Positions 6,318-8,340 of a stretch of 8,340 bases of DNA are shown one piece after another (within the stretch, counting starts at the first letter, position 1; each line of letters starts with the position of its first letter). The notes beneath the pieces were generated by a model, which ran no database searches, was not told where the DNA came from, and saw only the letters and a program-made list of their open reading frames with translations. A program made the position numbers and the translations under genes. The DNA lies in assembly GCA_031269165.1 (NCBI GenBank), contig JAISZQ010000049.1:1-8340 (forward strand). The letters run 5' to 3'. Source of the DNA: Spirochaetaceae bacterium. Its GTDB lineage: Bacteria; Spirochaetota; Spirochaetia; Treponematales; Breznakiellaceae.

Positions 6318-7413
6318 GCTTTACGGCTACCGGCTTGACTGCTGGAATGAAACGGCGGAAAATAATCTTAAGCGCGTATGGTGTCCGTTCATAGACGGTG
6401 AATGTGACGGCGGTGGCAACAGGTATCTATCCGCAATAAACGTAAAGTCAAACGCAAACTTGAGCGCAAAAATAAAAGGCAAAGATATTATTCAGGCTGG
6501 CGTATGTTCATTGCAAATACACGAGAATGAACAGCCGTGGATAGTGTGCCCCAGAAGGCTTTTATCTCTTAAAAACGGCAATCTTTCCGCATATCAAGCG
6601 TGTGTTAGAAAAAAACTGTCTGAGTATTCAGAACTTGAAAAAACAAAAACGTATAAGGCGTGGTCGGAAGTAAAAATAAAGACGGAAATTTCAACCGGTG
6701 ACAATGAAATGAAATCATTTAATTATACGTTTGATTATGTCATTGCCGCAACGGAACGAAAAAAAATTGCGGATATAGCGTCATCGCTTTCTTGTTCGCC
6801 GAAAATGGTAAAAAAGACCGCCGAAGAAAACGGCTATACGGTTGTTTATCGAGATGCGGAATACTGGATAGACGATTTTCCTGCTGACCCGTTCATTATT
6901 ATTGAAGTTATGACTTCAAGTACTTCAGGCGGGAACAAAAAGAAACGGACGCAGATTGCGATGGCGTGTGAGGACGCGATACTTAACGGCATGGGGCATA
7001 ATGCGCCGGGGATTAACTACCGCCAAGTGTGGGCGCGTATGGTTAGTCAGCTTATTGTAAAATCACAGGTTGCTTTGGCGTGGAACGGCAGAACCATTTG
7101 GCTTGTTCAGGATGTTTTGGCGGATTATATTTCAAAATCGACCGCCCTTGTTTTGCCGGAATATCTGTCGGAGAAACTTGACGAGGTAAATATTCTCTCT
7201 GTCCGTTATGGGGATGCGGTGAACGACAAAACGACTGAACTCATTGAATTAAAGGAAGCGCGGTTATTTTCCGGGCCTATTTCATCAAGTAGTGCTGGGG
7301 AGAAAACAAAAGGTTTTATTGATATTGTTAAAATCGGAGTACCGCCTCCCAAGGCGCAAATCTGGAAAACATTATTGCATAAAAAACCATTGGGGAATTG
7401 GAAAGTGGAATAA
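6301..7413 (+). CDS. NotI/EagI-like type II restriction endonuclease
   Basis: A 370-residue protein whose N-terminus has four spaced cysteines: Cys28 (WCPF), Cys35 (GEC), Cys69 (GVC) and Cys83 (VCPRRL). This matches what I recall of NotI and EagI, where four Cys hold an iron atom. The likely PD-(D/E)xK core uses Asp145 (TFDYVIA) and Glu202 (IIIEVMT). In the recalled NotI/EagI sequences the residue two after this Glu is Gln; here it is Met204. Between them, residues ~152-192 look like a helix-turn-helix (KKIADIASSLSCSPKMVKK) followed by a short wing, an insertion I do not recall in NotI or EagI. It overlaps the methyltransferase by 17 nt, as expected of a cognate pair. The target should be GC-rich and palindromic if EagI-like (CGGCCG), but this is inference. 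The last residues (GNWKVE) lie in a sequence repeated at 7710-7728, so the C-terminus may be altered. Base composition is A/T-rich for the window. Confidence 0.75.
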   Translation: MSKIFELYGYRLDCWNETAENNLKRVWCPFIDGECDGGGNRYLSAINVKSNANLSAKIKGKDIIQAGVCSLQIHENEQPWIVCPRRLLSLKNGNLSAYQACVRKKLSEYSELEKTKTYKAWSEVKIKTEISTGDNEMKSFNYTFDYVIAATERKKIADIASSLSCSPKMVKKTAEENGYTVVYRDAEYWIDDFPADPFIIIEVMTSSTSGGNKKKRTQIAMACEDAILNGMGHNAPGINYRQVWARMVSQLIVKSQVALAWNGRTIWLVQDVLADYISKSTALVLPEYLSEKLDEVNILSVRYGDAVNDKTTELIELKEARLFSGPISSSSAGEKTKGFIDIVKIGVPPPKAQIWKTLLHKKPLGNWKVE

Positions 7414-7512
7414 GTGGTTCCGTGGTGTGAACGACGGCAGGGCCGGAATGGGTGACGGCCTTACAAAACTTAAACGAGAGGAGATGAAAGATGGCGAGAT
7501 AAAACTAAGAAC
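7414..7512 (+). other. Non-coding tail after the nuclease with an orphan Shine-Dalgarno
   Basis: No convincing gene is seen. GAGAGGAG (7476-7483) followed by ATGs at 7484 and 7491 resembles a translation start. However, the frames close after 13 codons (MKDGEIKLRTPEG) and 3 codons (MAR). It may be the remnant start of a gene displaced by the repeats that follow. Confidence 0.3.
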
Positions 7513-7573
7513 ACCGGAAGGCTGATTGCTTCCGGTAGGTATGCATCCGGTATCGGAAGGCGGACTGCTTCTG
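7513..7573. repeat. Hairpin plus ~20-bp direct repeat downstream of the nuclease
   Basis: ACCGGAAG (7513-7520) pairs perfectly with CTTCCGGT (7529-7536) around an 8-nt loop. A related copy, CGGAAGGCGGACTGCTTCTG at 7554-7573, repeats the 7515-7534 segment 39 bp later. No T-run follows, so it is not a canonical intrinsic terminator, though it could protect the 3' end of the R-M mRNA. Confidence 0.5.
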
Positions 7574-7587
7574 TGCTGGAGGGCAAT

Positions 7588-7612
7588 GTCGCAAACCCTA
7601 CGGGTTTGCGAC
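7588..7612. repeat. Perfect 11-bp hairpin with TAC loop
   Basis: GTCGCAAACCC (7588-7598) and GGGTTTGCGAC (7602-7612) are exact inverted repeats separated by TAC. The stem would be strong, but GCTTTGCTT follows it and not a run of T, so factor-independent termination is doubtful. Confidence 0.75.
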
Positions 7613-7621
7613 GCTTTGCTT

Positions 7622-7667
7622 CTTGAGTTTCGGGCAGTGCTGCGCACTGCTTTCTCCGAAACTCAAG
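7622..7667. repeat. Long hairpin, 19 bp paired with a 5-nt bulge
   Basis: CTTGAGTTTCGG (7622-7633) pairs exactly with CCGAAACTCAAG (7656-7667). Inside it GCAGTGC (7634-7640) pairs with GCACTGC (7644-7650) around a TGC loop. Only TTTCT (7651-7655) bulges on the 3' side. It begins 9 nt after the previous hairpin, so the two may form one composite intergenic element. Confidence 0.75.
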
Positions 7668-7744
7668 GATTGAATTCCGTGATTGAATCCTAGTGATGGG
7701 GGCGTTGCGGGGGAATTGAAAATGGGAAATTGAAAAGGGAAAAT
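7668..7744. repeat. Short 13-bp-period direct repeats
   Basis: GATTGAAT occurs at 7668-7675 and 7681-7688 (period 13). Further on, GGGAATTGAAAAT (7711-7723), GGGAAATTGAAAA (7724-7736) and a partial third copy also have a 13-bp period. The segment 7710-7728 matches 16 of 19 bases with the 3' end of the nuclease gene (7392-7410). No gene is seen. Confidence 0.55.
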
Positions 7745-7809
7745 GCGCGGAGTTTGGAGGCCGCGTCTTTCATTCCGGTGATTTTCCATTTCTGCAAGGG
7801 CGCGGGGCT

Positions 7810-7970
7810 GTCATTGCGAGGAGGCGGCGTGCTCCCTGCCGGTGGCGTTGCCACCTATGGTAGCACTGTTACCGGAGGTAACACGCCGTTAGCGACGAAG
7901 CAATCCAGACGGGACATCTTCCACACTGGATTGCTTCGCCCGCTCTAACGAGCGGTTCGCTCGCAATGAC
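7810..7970. repeat. Palindromic intergenic element, right copy, enlarged by nested palindromes
   Basis: This copy has the same outer ends as 382-463 (GTCATTGCGAGGAG... and ...TTCGCTCGCAATGAC) and the same inner block GCGACGAAGCAATCCAGAC (7892-7910), but is nearly twice as long. About 67 bp (7824-7890) replace a few bases in the left arm. A 16-bp mini-hairpin, CCGCTC-TAAC-GAGCGG (7940-7955), interrupts the right arm. The sequence between the inner arms differs from the left copy, as expected of a loop under no constraint. Confidence 0.8.
7825..7888. repeat. Nested three-stem palindrome inserted in the right element
   Basis: CGGCGTG (7825-7831) pairs with CACGCCG (7882-7888), enclosing two smaller hairpins: GGTGGC-GTT-GCCACC (7841-7855) and GTTACC-GGA-GGTAAC (7868-7882, sharing one base with the outer stem). 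The fold would be a three-way junction. No open frame is associated with it. Confidence 0.6.
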
Positions 7971-7985
7971 GACCGCCCTAAGCGA

Positions 7986-8340
7986 GATCGGGATGCCGAT
8001 CCAAGCCTGATCGGGGTGCCGATCTAAGCGAGATCGGGGTGCCGATCCAAGCCTGATCGGGATACCGATCCAAGCCTGATCGGGATACCGATCCAAGCCT
8101 GATCGGGATACCGATCTAAGCGAGATCGGGGTACCGATCCAAGCCTGATCGGGATACCGATCTAGGCCTGATCGGGATACCGATCTAAGCCTGATCGGGA
8201 TACCGATCTAGGCCTGATCGGGGTGCCGATCCAAGCCTGATCGGGATACCGATCCAAGCCTGATCGGTATCCCGATCCAAGCCTGATCGGGATACCGATC
8301 CAAGCCTGATCGGGATACCGATCTAAGCCTGATCGGGATG
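7986..8340. repeat. Right 23-bp tandem array of palindromic units (15 full, one partial)
   Basis: Units start at 7986, 8009, 8032 and so on to 8331 with an exact 23-bp period, running off the window. Each has a 16-bp core GATCGG-loop-CCGATC and a 7-bp joint (CAAGCCT, TAAGCCT, TAAGCGA or TAGGCCT). The arms are invariant in all 15 full units. Only the 4-nt loop varies: GATA most often, also GATG, GGTG and GGTA. The unit at 8262 carries TATC, the reverse complement of the GATA loop, so its core reads in the opposite orientation. All joints resemble each other, so this is not a CRISPR array. Confidence 0.95.

Noticed and set aside
7292..7525. 77-codon frame overlapping the end of the nuclease
   Set aside because: It is mostly inside the nuclease gene in another frame, without a ribosome binding site or recognisable domain.
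7588..7612. Intrinsic terminator for the R-M operon
   Set aside because: The stem is strong but no T-run follows, and it lies about 175 bp after the stop; called as a hairpin repeat only.
7869..8096. 75-codon minus-strand frame with repeating Asp-Gln-Ala-Trp-like segments
   Set aside because: It is created by the right 23-bp array and part of the palindromic element; no start signal and no domain.
7986..8340. CRISPR array
   Set aside because: The units are 23 bp in total with near-identical joints; there are no unique spacers of CRISPR length and no cas genes.

Overview
This is a bacterial chromosomal window of moderately high GC content, with five confident protein genes, all on the + strand. 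Repeat-rich non-coding DNA occupies both ends. The lineage cannot be fixed from the sequence. The abundant palindromic intergenic repeats and the style of the ABC exporter would fit a host- or gut-associated spirochaete (Treponema-like) or another repeat-rich anaerobe, but this is a weak guess.

Layout. Positions 1-345 are a tandem array of 23-bp units, each a small imperfect palindrome. Positions 359-569 hold an ~82-bp palindromic intergenic element (382-463, ends GTCATTGCGAG/CTCGCAATGAC) and a decaying ~21-22-bp tandem array of its outer end. Genes run from 631 to 7413: two abutting ABC half-transporters (631-2394 and 2395-4578), a possible 42-codon bridging ORF (4568-4696), a cysteine-type glutathione peroxidase (4693-5169), a C5-cytosine DNA methyltransferase (5202-6317) and an overlapping NotI/EagI-like restriction endonuclease (6301-7413). 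Positions 7414-7809 carry no convincing gene but several hairpins and short direct repeats. A second, enlarged copy of the palindromic element (7810-7970) is followed by a second 23-bp array (7986-8340) that runs off the window.

How the genes work together. The ABC pair looks like a heterodimeric type IV exporter with one degenerate and one consensus ATP site. The defects are divided between the subunits as expected for one complex: Asp replaces the catalytic Glu in subunit 1, and the signature motif is altered in subunit 2. Subunit 2 also has an unusual ~130-residue non-cytoplasmic loop between TM1 and TM2. The peroxidase is a stand-alone thiol peroxidase. The methyltransferase and nuclease form a compact type II restriction-modification pair, visibly more A/T-rich than the transporter genes and probably acquired. 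The nuclease carries a four-cysteine N-terminal cluster as in NotI/EagI and an apparent helix-turn-helix insertion inside its catalytic domain.

The most unusual feature is the flank architecture. Array, palindromic element, genes, palindromic element, array form a near-mirror layout. Both outer arrays have exactly the same 23-bp period but unrelated sequences, and within the left array the hairpin arms change together so that self-complementarity is kept. This looks like structured-repeat evolution that ordinary annotation would miss.
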